Origin: Gerris lacustris
Taxonomy: Eukaryota > Arthropoda > Insecta > Hemiptera > Gerridae
Assembly: GCA_951217055.1 (NCBI GenBank)
Contig: OX578282.1
Span: 46,744,329-46,808,328, forward strand
Reading direction: 5' to 3'
Length of the DNA stretch: 64,000 nucleotides
The translations under genes were made by a program, and so were the position numbers. Within the stretch, counting starts at the first letter, position 1, and every line of letters starts with the position of its first letter. This document shows, piece after piece, positions 34,561 through 46,447 of the stretch. The notes beneath the pieces were generated by a model. It was given only the letters and a program-made list of their open reading frames with translations, was not told the DNA's origin and ran no database searches.

Positions 34561-36462
34561 CTTATTTTCAAGAAATAATCCGTACTCAAGTTTAACTTTA
34601 CAGACCTTGCCGGAGTTTCATACGTAAGAAATCGTACATCTTCCCTAGTTGGTTTGAGTAAGGGAGAATTGAACATTTAAAGACCTCTGGAAAGACTTTC
34701 CAAGGCTTTTAGACTTCTAACCAGACTCAAGTAAGGGGCTAAAGTATCTCAGATAATTATTTCCTTCAATTAGCCAGCTTAACATAATTACGTTTGAAAA
34801 GTTTATCATAATTTTAGATGATAAGGGAAGTTTGTAAAAGATAAAGAATGTATAGCATGGTTAATGAAATAATGATCAACTTAACTTTACCTTTTAAATA
34901 ACTCATAGTAAGTTAGATCTATATACCTTTGTACTCAAGGAAGACGAAAACATACTGAATAATATATGAAATAAGTTGATTAATATTATAAGGCATTAGT
35001 AGAAAATAAGGACCAAAATCAATTAGTTTATTGTAAAAAACACAGTTTGTTCTAAATGCAGACCGTTCTGAACACATCCATTCATAATAATGAACTTAAG
35101 TGGTAAAAACTATCTATATTAAACATTATTTATGCGGTAAGCTTTTATTTTTTTAAGAAACAAACTTATCAATTATGCTTTTTGAGGTAACTTTACTAGG
35201 AGTTAGAGTCTTAAACTCTACAGTACTAGCACTAGAATAGATTTCAACCTAAATGACTGCTTTGTTTTTATGTTTTTGTGCTTGAGTTTATTGACCGTGA
35301 AACGAAAAAAAAGCATTCTAACAAATTCGAGGCGAATCAACCCTTAATTACAAGATTTCCATTGTATAGAGCAGCTTTTTAAACTACAAATAGTTCGGAG
35401 TCCGTTTCTGAGTGAAGAAAAGGAAATCGTTTTTACGACCTAGAATGGATTTTTCATTCGTAATTTAATTAGAAAGGCACAAAGGTAAAAATTGAATAGG
35501 TAGACTATTGTTTTTAGTCTTCTCAACAACTAATGTATTCATACTTGCTTTAACCACAATAATATAACGTTAGTTGATTAATAAATTATTTCAATGAACC
35601 TGGCAAATAAATTAAAGTGGCCAAGAAATAAAACGTTTTTATACTAATGATGTTTATTTTTTTAATAACAGTCAGTTTAACGAAAAGTATAAATATATAA
35701 TAGCATCAATGAGAACAAGTGGTTTCGGATTATATTCGTGGTATGCAGAAGAATATGGATGTGATTATACTGAAAGCAAGGGTTGAATGAAAGTAAAAGC
35801 TTTGCCCGGGGGATCGGAGGCTGTTAGATTCTCGACGCGAGGTTGCTTGTCTACGAACCCGCCAGGTGTAGTCAATGTTTTACCTTGATTATAAAAACCC
35901 CACGGCAGGTGGTGTAAAAATTCAGCCAACTACTCGCCAGGGGCAGCCTGTTTCAGACATTAAACCACCTGTTATAATAAAACAACTTTATGACAGGTGT
36001 CTAAGCACATCCTTCACTCATTACTCACGACCTTTTTTTAAAAAAAAGAAAAATCTAACAGGTAAAGGTAAGCAAACAAACGAGACTTAAAGCCTTCCAT
36101 ATCGAAACAAAAGCAAGTATTTTATGAGTCATAAAACAATCACTTCCTTATTTAAGCAAGTGTAAGTTTCTTGAGTCATATAAGACTTACTTTTCTTTAG
36201 ATTGGGACAATATGGAGTTAAAGCATCGCTTGATTACTTTCGATTTTAAGTGATGCATTTATTTCATATAGTTTTCAAATCCCTGGAACGTTGCCCATAA
36301 TGGAGATGAAGATATATAAGAAGAGAATACGCCACTTTCGACTTTTCTTTTTTTTATACTTAATCTATATAAAACTAAATAAAGTGTATCAGTTCATGTT
36401 CCGGTATTCCACGCAAAAACCTTAAGGAAAAATTATACATACTGTAAAACAATTATGTATTG
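34561..36462. other. No recognisable gene
   Basis: AT-rich with a less AT-rich island at 35795-36010. There a 71-codon frame (35875-36090) contains CCACGGCAGGTGG and related CAGGTG motifs, but no domain is recognisable and it runs into a poly-Lys end. Confidence 0.4.
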
Positions 36463-36465
36463 TAA

Positions 36466-36726
36466 GGCCCGTTTTACACGGGACACTTGTGTCCCGGCCA
36501 CAGAATCCCGAGCCACAGCCGATACATAGGAGTAAATGGAAGCGTACAGACGGAGGCCACGGGACACTATGCCTCATCGGTGGTTCTCCCCGCGAGCCGC
36601 TCGTACACTCCCTGTGTCTCTTACGTAAGAGACAGAGTGGCTCTAGAGTGGCCCGTGCAAGACTCCTGTGGCCGGTGTCTCGAGACACAGTGGCCGGGAC
36701 ACCAAGTGTCCATTGTGAAACAGGCC
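36466..36726. mobile_element. PIF/Harbinger-type MITE with TAA target duplication
   Basis: The 261-bp element begins GGCCCGTTTTACACGGGACA and ends TGTCCATTGTGAAACAGGCC. The inverted ends extend about 37 bases and include ACTTG.TGTCCCGGCCAC. TAA flanks it at 36463-36465 and 36727-36729, matching the TWA duplication of the PIF/Harbinger superfamily. A central palindrome around CTTACGTAAG (36620-36629) adds structure. Frames of 80-120 codons on both strands here are by-products of its GC-rich palindromic sequence. It has no transposase. Confidence 0.85.
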
Positions 36727-36729
36727 TAA

Positions 36730-39700
36730 AAAGACAAAACGACATTAAAACCCAACTGGGCTTAAATACAAAACAACCAATCACTTGCTAAATACAAAAA
36801 TACGATATAATATGAAAATTATACAAAACATTAAAGTGACAGCTCACAGCTCAATTGCTTTCACAGTCAACTTAATACAGTTAATACTAAGATTTCAATT
36901 ATACATGATTTTCATTGAGTGACCTCTCGAATACAAGTAGTAAAGCAAAATTGATTAGTTAAGTGGTCTTTAGGACCACTTTAGTAAGTGAAAAGGGTCA
37001 TGATCAATAATTATGCATTAAGTAATTACAATTATCAATAAGTAATGGTAATGAGAAAGATGAACGATTTATCAGTAGAAACAACTAACTCAGCATAATA
37101 TTACGATTTAAGCAGGAATTGTTCTCATATTTTGTATATAAAAAATAATTGTGTAATCTTATCTCACTTGTCTCTATAAAAAAGACTGTCCTAATAACTC
37201 CAGTACCCACTTAAACGGTGTCTGGCATGGGCATGATGACTAAACAAACAAAGCAATCTCATGACTAGAGTGTAAAGTGCACGTAAAACTCCAAAATTTT
37301 GGTTGTTACAATGCTTTAGTAAGTTACGTAGATACATAGACCCTGCATTTATGACACACCTTTTGTGTCACTATCAATGAATATTTACTGATAAGAAGCT
37401 TTTACTCAAAGGACATAAGATAATTTTAACTAAGAGTGAAAACGTTAGTCACATTAGCGACGTTATTTTTTAAATACTTTAAAAAAAAAAAGTAAAAAAC
37501 TTTATCATTAAATAAATGAAATTGAATTTAAATCATAAAATTACTTTATAAATATGATTCGTATTTTCGACATTTTAATTCTGTGAGCAAACAACCAAGA
37601 TTTTGAAATTCGTTTCAGGAAGAGATGCAATGACTAAAAAAAACACGAAGCGGACTGGCTGCGGCTCGTTGGGGTAAGATGCGGAAACAGTAGTTCGGGC
37701 TACCATTTGGCATTTGAATCTCAGCCAATTTTAGTTTATAAATTCAACGTTTCTTCATCTCACACCAGTTACAAATAAACTCGAGCATTCTACGATTTCA
37801 TTTATTAGAATTGTGCACTTGAAATTGGTTGAAAAAAAATTAGAATATTTCTTTAGAGAAAAAAAAAAAATCCTTAAAACGAAATCTACATTATGAAAAC
37901 TCCTGTATGGATTTTTAATCACGTAAAAGAACTATTTAAAAATAAGAAAAAAAGTAAAATGCACTAAAATAATTTTACGACTTTAGCATGAATTTCTAAT
38001 AAAGATAATTAATATTTGTAATAATGATAAAAGATAAGAACTCGTACGTTGTAGAGGGTAAATAGTGTTGTAATCTTAACACAAAACAAATTATTACAAC
38101 ATATGAGTTTTAGAACTCTTTTCAAGTTTTTTAGAGAGTATTATTCAAATTATAGGTTTTTTAAAAAAATAGGATTCAAATGCAAAAAAAAAAATCATTT
38201 AATGATAATTTGTCATAATAATGGAAGATAAAAGATAAAATGCATGTAGAAATAGGTATATATTAAATATATTAAATATATTAAAAATAAAGTATATATA
38301 ATTGTAAATATTGTTACGTGGTATTCACCAACAAGATATATAAAATAAGATTAACTAATGTATTTATTATATTCTTGTAGTGATATCGTTTAAATAAAGT
38401 AAGCTAAATAAACAGAAAGAAAAAACACCGCTATAAAGTCAGTTAAATAGATATGAAACTTCTCAAAAGAACTTAATAAACAGCAAAAAAGACTTAAGAC
38501 AAAAGAAACTCAAGTTTAAACGGTATAAAAAGTATGCTGAATAAACCAAGAATGGAAAGAACTAAAGAAATAAAGTTTGAGTAAAAACCAAACTATAAAA
38601 AAAGACTGAAGAAACAAAGAAAAACTTAAGAACAAGAAAGATTCAAAAAGTCTAAATAAATAAAGAATCAACTAAACAGCATACATGATATTTACACAGT
38701 AAAACGATACAACATAATAAGTTCAACACATAAAATAAAATCAACAAAAATAATTAAACAAAATATAAAACCTTTAATAAAAATAAAATAAAGTTAATAT
38801 GCTTTAGTAGACAAATAACATGTTTTTTTAATATAGATCAATGATCAATAAACATATACTAAACCTTTAAATTTTAAGTTGTAGATATTGTCCAGGTAAC
38901 AAACACATTACCTAATAAATTGGAATACATGTATGTATATAAAAAACTTTTTATTTAGTCGTAAAAGAACAACCTATTAAAATGCTATAAAAGAATAAAG
39001 ATCGTGTTAATGAGACCGATAATGAATGAATAATCGAAGTTACAATGCTTACTTTGTATATGTTTACTTTATAGTAATTAAGAATGTTAACCTGTAATAG
39101 TATTAGAAGTAAAGATCACGAATGAAAATGGTTTTTTTATGGTCATATTATATTAGATATAATCTTATTATAGGTTAAAATCAATGTTTTTTTTTTTTAT
39201 AAAAGAAGGATATTAAACTTTAACTTTGTAAAGAAATGTAATTTAATGCTTGTTATATTAATTTATCTCGAGACAAAAAGCTCTAAAAGAGAAATAAACT
39301 TCAAGTATCTCTTTCCTTTCTCTTTTCTAGAGTCTAATTATAGAAATAATCAATAACCAATGAAAGATCTTTGCTTAGATTTTCAAATGGATTTCGAATA
39401 AGGTTATAAAGTGGCTGGCACTTATCTAAACTAAATACCATAACTTATTGAATCTAAACTAAATACAATTTATTTTTTATTTTGCTCTTATGAGTAAAAA
39501 TTAATTATCATGACTACCTCTAAATGAAAGAAGCGATAATGATAGGTAAGTGAAAATAGATTTGTCCGATTTTGCATAGGAACCTAGAAAGATGATTACA
39601 CCAAACTTCTTATAGCTCGACGAAATCGCCAGGTATATTATCTTAAAGTTGTATAAGAAGCTAACTAATTAATCCTTTCTTTTAATTTCCTTTACTTAAG

Positions 39701-40577
39701 CAGCCACTGATAATGGATCGCCCACAGTCGTTTAATTGTGATAAAAAAGGTTCTCCCGCACTTGTTGATTGTTATTTGTAAGAGCATAACTTCTCGTATG
39801 AATATATTAATCATTAACCTAATAAACAATAACGCATTACGCCCAAGGAAATTACCCTCTCGCTCTCGGACAGACTATAACCTAAGAAGTTAATTAATAC
39901 CAAGATAGCCAGTCATACAGCTATACTATCAAACTTCTAAGTAAATTTCTTAGGCGTCAGGTGGTAATTGTACATTGTACACTAATAAATGTAGTGCCCG
40001 ACGCTCATAAGTACTCATAACCTTAAAAGCACCTTGTTATATCTTTGAAGAAAGTTTTACAAAGTTAATAGTGCCAGCTGGAGTGTCTTATGGCGGTATG
40101 AAGTATCAGATTTCTGTACATTTGTTTTATACAAATTACAGTACCTATTGTAAATAGGTATTGTATAGTACATGATAGTTTTTTCTTTAATTATTTTACC
40201 TACATTTATTAGACATGGGCTCACTATCTAATTTACTTCTACCAAGAATAATTTAACAACTTGATAATTTAACAATTTTTGACTGCTGTCCTCAATATCA
40301 TACGAAGAAGATAGAGTTTATTAGATACAGTAAGGCGCCTGAGTGATGATCTAGGTCGGAGGACTTTTCAACGTGGTTATTGTCACGCCACGCGCATTGT
40401 ATCTTGCTTGTATACATCCACATATTTCTTTCCTGAAAAAATTGCTTTTTCAGTGCTCACAGTTTTGATGAAAAAAACAAAAAATCGGCCAATTAAAATC
40501 TGCACATAGCTTTCTCGTGCGTTCTACCAAACACGATAAAGGTGTTTTGCTGTTTCGACCCATTATTTTATCATTTA
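36730..40577. other. Long AT-rich stretch without a gene
   Basis: No frame above background and no repeat relation to the window. From about 38400 to 38760 the plus strand is A-rich and T-poor with loosely repeated AAGAAAC/AATAAAC words, a low-complexity block. Confidence 0.5.
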
Positions 40578-40661
40578 TTTTATCTACGATTGATACGAAA
40601 TATAAACATTACATCTCTGTTTAGATGCGTAGATAGTGATTATTTTCGTATTTATATTCAT

Positions 40662-40673
40662 TGCGCATGCGCA
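40662..40673. promoter_or_regulatory. NRF-1/Ewg-like site in R copy 3
   Basis: TGCGCATGCGCA is a perfect palindromic match to the NRF-1 consensus. It lies about 150 bp upstream of the ATG at 40825 and is conserved in all three R copies. Confidence 0.5.
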
Positions 40674-40824
40674 TTCATAATTCTTCTTTATTTCTGCTCT
40701 AGTGCGGAAAAAAGAGGAATTCTTCACCTTAACGCACGATTAGCGAGTCTTTTACATTTAACAAAACTAATTTGCTGTTTGTTTAATTAAAGTAACTGTT
40801 TATATTGAGTTTTTAGTGACAACA

Positions 40825-41004
40825 ATGAGTGATTTAAGTAATTATGACGAAAATGAGGCAAATAATACGCCTCCGGAAATAATTAATTCGGCACAAAATA
40901 CAACTAATGAATTAATGTCATCATTATCAAAAGAGAAATACGAACTTACATACAGTAAGTTTATTTTTTTGTATTTATTATTAAAATCCAACAATCGAAG
41001 ATAA
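40825..41004 (+). CDS. First-exon-like ORF of repeat R (copy 3)
   Basis: The ATG at 40825 starts MSDLSNYDENEANN, followed by NSAQNTTNELMSSLSKEKYE and LTY. At 40955 the sequence ACA|GTAAGT is a good splice donor that would end the exon after 43 codons plus one base. Without splicing the frame runs to a stop at 41002-41004. The segment LMSS..SKEKYELTYSKF resembles the S..KY...Y..F pattern at the start of the core-binding domain in tyrosine-recombinase-type proteins, but this is only a short-pattern resemblance. The acidic, Asn/Glu-rich start looks disordered. No downstream exon was found in the window. Confidence 0.4.
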   Translation: MSDLSNYDENEANNTPPEIINSAQNTTNELMSSLSKEKYELTYSKFIFLYLLLKSNNRR

Positions 41005-41085
41005 AGTACGGTACGCAACATGTGCGAAAACTGCATTTTGCTTGGCAAAATGCTAATTTCCGCACTAGACGCGTAATGTACTATT

Positions 41086-41526
41086 ATCACCCTCCACTTG
41101 TAAACATTCCCATCCTGAGCGGCCGGTAAAGTTCCACTTTACAGCTCTGGGGCCTGTAAAAACGCATGCTTTAACTTTACAGGGCCGCTAGTAGTTCGAG
41201 AAGCGGCCGCTTCCTGGCCGGGCCGCGGCGTGCAGGAAGCGCTAGTAGTTCTCAGCGTCAGCTTTTCAATTAGTAACAATCAATATTTTTATAACTGCGG
41301 TTGGTTTTGGTACTGATGTAACCTTAATATGCATTTATTGTTTTGAAAATTTCGGTAAAAATAGTTTGCATGTTTAGTAATTAGTTTACATGTGGTGGGC
41401 GATAAAATAGTGTAGGCACCACGAGCAGTAAGCGACATGAGAGGCCTCGGGCGTTAAACGCACTCATGCTTTCAAACTTCGGCCTCGGCCTGTAATAACG
41501 CCCTTACTGCTCTAGGTACGTAAATA
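41086..41526 (-). mobile_element. Composite palindromic element Y1
   Basis: About 441 bp, an inverted near-full-length copy of Y2 (54831-55272). One part (41086-41412) has inverted ends TATCACCCTCCACTTGTAAAC and GTTTACATGTGGTGGGCGAT, with a GC-rich core of CGGCCGC and GCTAGTAGTTC units. The other part (about 41418-41520) is a palindrome bounded by GCACCACGAGCAGTAAGCG and CGCCCTTACTGCTCTAGGTAC. AATAG occurs at both outer ends and could be a 5-bp target duplication. It starts exactly at the end of R copy 3. The element has the same architecture as X. No coding sequence. Confidence 0.75.
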
Positions 41527-41764
41527 GCTATTAAAACAACTCTGTCAAAATTGTTTTATTTCTTAACATAACTAAGTATTCATTCAGCAATAGTTTATGT
41601 AGGCAGAGGGATGAAATTAATATGGGCCTATCTGTGTTCTATTAGAGATATATATGGGTTAATAAAAAAAGTATTTGGGCATGTCAAAGAGAAACCAAAG
41701 AGCGCTTAAGATTGAATCTTATATGGGACCGACATTGTGCTAAATACCCTAATTTATGCATTAT

Positions 41765-41925
41765 GATAGTTCGCAAAAATGTTGGAAAGACAGACACGGG
41801 ACCAAAAATGTTCCCGATATTAGAAAAGGATTTCTATCTGGAATGTTTGACAAAATATTTTCGTTCAGAAGAACGATCACATAGCATCTGTTACCTTCAG
41901 TAAGCTCAGAAGCAAAAACTATAAT
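41765..41925 (+). mobile_element. LINE 3' tail, family D copy 4
   Basis: AGTTCGCAAAAATGTTG, GACAGACACGGGACCAAAA and later TGTTACCTTCAGTAAGCTC with AGAAGCAAAA align with D copies 5 (minus) and 6. The frame of 63 codons across it is accidental. Confidence 0.6.
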
Positions 41926-42335
41926 ACATCTATCCACATAATAGTAATGCCCTAGTCTTAATAGAATGCTAGATCTAAAACATAAAGAGTATACTTGATT
42001 TTGAGTTTATTTTCATTGAAAATGTTGTTTAAACAAAATATTTATTTTTTAATAGTTTTAATTTATTTTTTCATCGAAATACAAATAACCAATGAAATAA
42101 TAATAATAAAAAATAAGAGTAAATGATAATAAATTGGTGTACTTCAATTAAACGGGCGAAAAAGGGAGGAACAAGAATACTTCACCCTAATTAATTGGCA
42201 ATATCCACCCGATAATACAGCACGGATATTGGCCTCCCCTTTCTGCGAAGTTGTTGAAATAAAAAGATTTTAAAGCATTGAAAAATATAATTGGGAGATT
42301 ACGGATCAAATCATAATAACTGTTAAGTGGCCTTT

Positions 42336-43374
42336 ACAGGGTGGTCAAAAAGTCCCCCCCCCCCTCCCTCTTAACTTTTGAACGGATTGAGATAAATTAA
42401 TGAAACTTGGGGGATCTGTACCAGGTATAGAAAAGTTTGTTTTTATGCAATCGCGCACTAGGGGCAACCACCCACTTTGCCCCCAGGGCACCCAACTTCA
42501 AAATTTCGAATTGGAATGTATATTTTTGATAGCAAATTTGGATTCTACTTTGAAAAATAATAACATTTTACTTAAAACTTTTTTTCTATCTAAAATATCT
42601 TGCCCCCTATAGGGAGGCAAAAATAGCAAAATAACCCTTTGAAAAAATAATAGTAAAAAATAACACTTATATCGTAATAAAATCTAAACGGTTTGAAATA
42701 AAGTAATAGAACTTAGGGGATCTGTACCATGAAAAGGGAAGTGTGAATTCATCCACTTGTATATACTACGGGCAACCCCCATTTTGCCCCCAGCGCTGAA
42801 ATCTACCATTTTTATACCTTTGCCCTCCTGTAGGGGGCAAACTATTGGAGATAGAAAAAAAGTGTGAAGTAAAATATTTTTATTTTTCGCCGAAGAATTC
42901 AAATCTGCTATCCAAAATATACACTCCAGTTTGAAATTTTTAAGTTAGGTGGCCTCGGGGCAAAATGGGTGATTGCCCCAACTGCGCGATTGAATGAAAA
43001 CAAACTTCCCTTTACATGGTACGGATCCCCCTAAGTTTCATTAATTTAACTTTAACCGTTTAGATTTAACAACGTATTATCGGAAAGGGTATTTTGCTTT
43101 GTTGGCAAAATATTGGAGATAGAAAAAAAAGTTTCAAGTAAAATTTTATTATATTTCACCGTAGAATTTAAATATGCTGTCAAAAATATACACTCCAATT
43201 TGAAATTTTGAAGTTGGGTAGCCTGGGGGCAAAGTGGGTGGTTGCCCCTATAGTGTGCGATTGCATGAAAACAAACTTGCCTTTACATGGTACAAATCCC
43301 CCAAGTTTCATGTATTTATCTCAAACCATTCAAAAGTTAAGAGGGGGAGGAGGGGAGACTTTTGGACCATCCAT
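42336..43374. mobile_element. Nested long-palindrome element
   Basis: The left end CAGGGTGGTCAAAAAGTCC and right end GGAGACTTTTGGACCATCC are inverted. Behind them lie outer arms of about 300 bases (42341-42680 and 43067-43374) sharing CTTAACTTTTGAA.GG, GAAACTTGGGGGAT and GGGCAACCACCCACTTTGCC. Inside sits a second, related palindrome (42681-43066) with ends AATCTAAACGGTTT and AACCGTTTAGATT and the same GGGGATCTGTACCATG motif. The arms are clearly diverged, so it is older than the perfect hairpins elsewhere. Short frames across it are not conserved between arms. Probably a non-autonomous DNA element with a related copy inserted in it. Confidence 0.7.
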
Positions 43375-43844
43375 TAAAAGGTTATTAAAACAATTGCATT
43401 TTATTACTAACTATATCAATTAATACAATTAAAATATTAACCTAAATAAATCTTTAAAAAATCATTTCATATAGCAAAACATGTTTTGTCTCTCAATTCT
43501 ACTTTGCGATATCTCAACTCTCTCGTTATCTTATCAGATGTGTTGGTTTTTGGACAGTGTTGCTGTTGGGTGTAATATTTTTATATTTTAAAAATCCCGA
43601 AGTTAAAAAATAATTTGAGAAATAATTCTTAATGAGACTAGTCGTGATAGGAATTTAGAAAGAGATTCCGTTTGTCTAAATCCTTAAATACTACCAAAAG
43701 ACAAGTTCTTTTTGTATAACTTAATTTAAGTAAATGATTCTAAATTAGAGAAACATTAGTCCTAAGTCCTAAGTCTAAAAAATAAAGGTGCAAAATAAAA
43801 GTTTTAGCACTTGAGATAACCTCCAATACGCAAAAAACTTTGTG

Positions 43845-44210
43845 TCCAGTAGGGAGAAAAAGTTATAATTTTGAATTAGTTTAGAGGGACTACAGTAAGT
43901 CTTTTCTTCCCTTTACTCAAAAAGTAGGGAGAAAAAGAAGGATTGCCAACTTAATTATTTTATAAATAGTAGAATGAATGGCTAATGTAGTGAAGTTGTT
44001 GAAATCAGGTTGGTGACACTGCTTTTTCAACCTCATTTGAAATTTGCGCTTATCATTGTTTAAACCTGCATCTAAATCTAAATAACCTTCTATTTGAGTT
44101 TAATTGTAATTCTTATTTGTTTTTAATATTGAATCTCTTATATCTGCTATTAAAAGTGCTAACAATTATTGTTATTTATTAAAATAATAAATTGAGCTAA
44201 ATTGTTCAGA
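43845..44210 (-). mobile_element. Partial copy of the second half of element X
   Basis: Reverse-oriented homologue of 1465-1910: TCCAGTAGGGAGAAA, GTGAAGTTGTTGAAATCAGG, TCTAAATAACCTTC and GCTATTAAAAGTGC have direct counterparts on the other strand there. The palindromic first module of X is missing, so this half may be an independent unit. Confidence 0.65.
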
Positions 44211-45328
44211 TTATTGTCAAAAATTTACGACATTCGTTGCAGATCGGTTTATACCAAATTAGTGAATCATAAGTGAATTTATGATTCTGAATTTTACTAT
44301 TACACTATTACATCACCTCCTACACCCAAGAATAATCTATTTTGCTTCTCAAATGAAACCTTTTGACACCCACTTTGAGAAGAATTTCCAAAATATCCAA
44401 TCTTATATTTATTATTTCCTCATTCCTTAGATAAGTTTAAAAGAATCCATAATAGTTTTCTACCCACGCTTAGCAGGTTATTGGATGAATATTTATGTAT
44501 CTATAATAGTAAATGGATAACTGTATACCAATAAATGTAATTCTAGTCCTAATTTAATGGTGGCTAGTATATAATGGTTGATAAATTCAAGTTTCAGTGC
44601 GACTGGAGCCACCCACTATGTCTAGAGACTAGAAGCTGTCCACTACTAAAGACTAAACCACTAAGCTGCAAACAGTGGGGTTTTAAAACCAATTCCACGC
44701 CAACACAGATCACCGACATTCATCGCTTTTATTTTTTTATTTTTTATTGTTTTTTTATTTTTTTTAAAAATAAATAATTAAATTTATTCACGCATTATTA
44801 TTCAAAAAAGCAAAATAGTTCCGATATAAATCGTTTAGAAATTCTAGTTTTTTTTTTTTTTATTTCAGTGTGTAGGTGTAAATACAAAAACAAATACCTG
44901 TTGGGATAGGGTGTGCTCTCTTTACTAGTAATCCTGACTTTATATTGAGTACGTTATATTGAGTAATGCATACAATTTTTAATTTTCTAAGCCATTATTA
45001 CTGGCCTACACTTTGTAAAAAATACTCAAATTAATGATTTTGAGAATAGTAATGGAAGTAAGTGGATGATCCTATTAACTGGTATAGTTTACTCGTTATA
45101 GTCCACTTTACCAACTGATTGCGTCACTGTATTGTACATTACATAGGCAGTCCCCATTCTACAGTATTCTCGCTCTATATTTGATAAAATGGAAGAGGGA
45201 GGGAAGTACCCTAAAATTAAAGCCTACAATCTTATCTCGGTTTATGATTTTTACCTATTTTTTACCAAATGCATTAGTCAGTACACAATGTTTCGGATCC
45301 TAAATACAGAATCTTTCACCCCTACGTT
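44211..45328. other. No recognisable gene
   Basis: AT-rich sequence with T-runs at 44725-44765 and 44850-44862 and no motif-bearing frame. Confidence 0.5.
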
Positions 45329-45560
45329 GAATCTTTCAACGCCATTATCTCGACGTTGAATATAAAGAAGAGTGTGTTAGTTTGTTTGATTTTCCATATA
45401 CAAAGCTACAGTTTTAATTCGAGCTTGATGAACTTTTGCACACTTGACCTTTTAAACAAGAGGAAAGTAACTGACTACACGAGGTTTCAACCAAAATTTT
45501 AGATCTTCAACTTCGACTGCCATGTAATGAAAAGTTTCTGTAGCTATTTCTTTTATACAG
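45329..45560 (+). repeat. Tandem-type repeat S, outlying unit
   Basis: GAATCTTTCAACGCCATTAT, ATATAAAGAAGAGTGTG, CGAGCTTGATGAACTTTTGC and AACTGACTACACGAGGTTTC correspond to the start of the S array at 46448. Roughly one and a third units. Confidence 0.7.
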
Positions 45561-45616
45561 AACGAGTAAATCAATACAATGTCTACTTATTATACTAAAG
45601 AGAGAAAATAAAAAAA

Positions 45617-45638
45617 ATGAAAATGAGTCATTTTCATA
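45617..45638. repeat. Short perfect palindrome
   Basis: ATGAAAATGAGTCATTTTCAT is self-complementary around one central base. The role is unknown and it may be chance in AT-rich DNA. Confidence 0.5.
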
Positions 45639-46447
45639 TTCTTAGAGGAATGTCAAATCACGTAAAGTTTAAAGAATTTCAGCAACATTTGCATATCAAT
45701 AATTGCCAATCTAACAAGGTTGAAAAAAAAAAAAAAAATGGCGAGGAATGAATCTCAATCTAAATTTAGATCAGGAATAAGTAAATAGGAATACGTAATA
45801 CTTTCAAAATATTTTTTTCTTATTTTAAAATTTCACTAAATATATAGAGCACGCTTCCACGAATAAAAATATCTCGCTGTTTCACACATAATTTATTAAT
45901 ATATTTTCCTTGAAAATAAATAGCAAGTTAACAGTGTATTAAAAAAAAAAAAATTTCACAATGGACATTTTATAAAGATAAAAAGTATTTAACAACATTC
46001 AATGCTTGTAAATAGAAAACAATAAGTAGTTAAAAAGAATTTGATATGAATCGTTTAGTAGAAGAGAAACAAGCAAGCAGTGTAAAATATCTGTCATACT
46101 CATAATTCAAACTGTTTATTAAAGTAGTTATATTGTTGGTCGGAAGTTTGGTTGTAGTTGTGTGTTTTGGTAGTAAACTCGTCCAGTTTTAGTTTAGTAA
46201 TGGTTCAAGGCTACATGTAAAAACCTCTGACTGCAGATATACAGGCAAATAATTTCAACCTTACACGTAATTCTATATTCTAAATCACGTATCTACTGTT
46301 TCTCTCTTTAATATTGTTTTCTTATTAATTATTTGCAGTTATATTAACACGATTAGCATGGTTAGATAAATAAATAATTCGATGCAATTCGGCACAAACG
46401 TTTTTATAGATTTATGTTTGTTGTGATACTAATGGTCCCATTCTTCT

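Larger units (their letters stand above)
40578..41085 (+). mobile_element. Repeat R, copy 3 (least damaged)
   Basis: Runs from TTTTATCTACGATTGATACG to TAATGTACTATTA. It contains the NRF-1-like site, an intact leader without the insertions found in copies 1 and 2, an ATG and a peptide start ending in a donor-like site. CAATCGAAGATAAA near 40991 is an inverted match to the start. Element Y1 begins immediately after its end. Reads as promoter plus first exon of a larger mobile element, the rest of which is absent. Confidence 0.75.

Noticed and set aside
36422..36791. Frames of 80-120 codons on both strands in a GC-rich block
   Set aside because: They coincide with the PIF/Harbinger-type MITE and arise from its palindromic GC-rich sequence.
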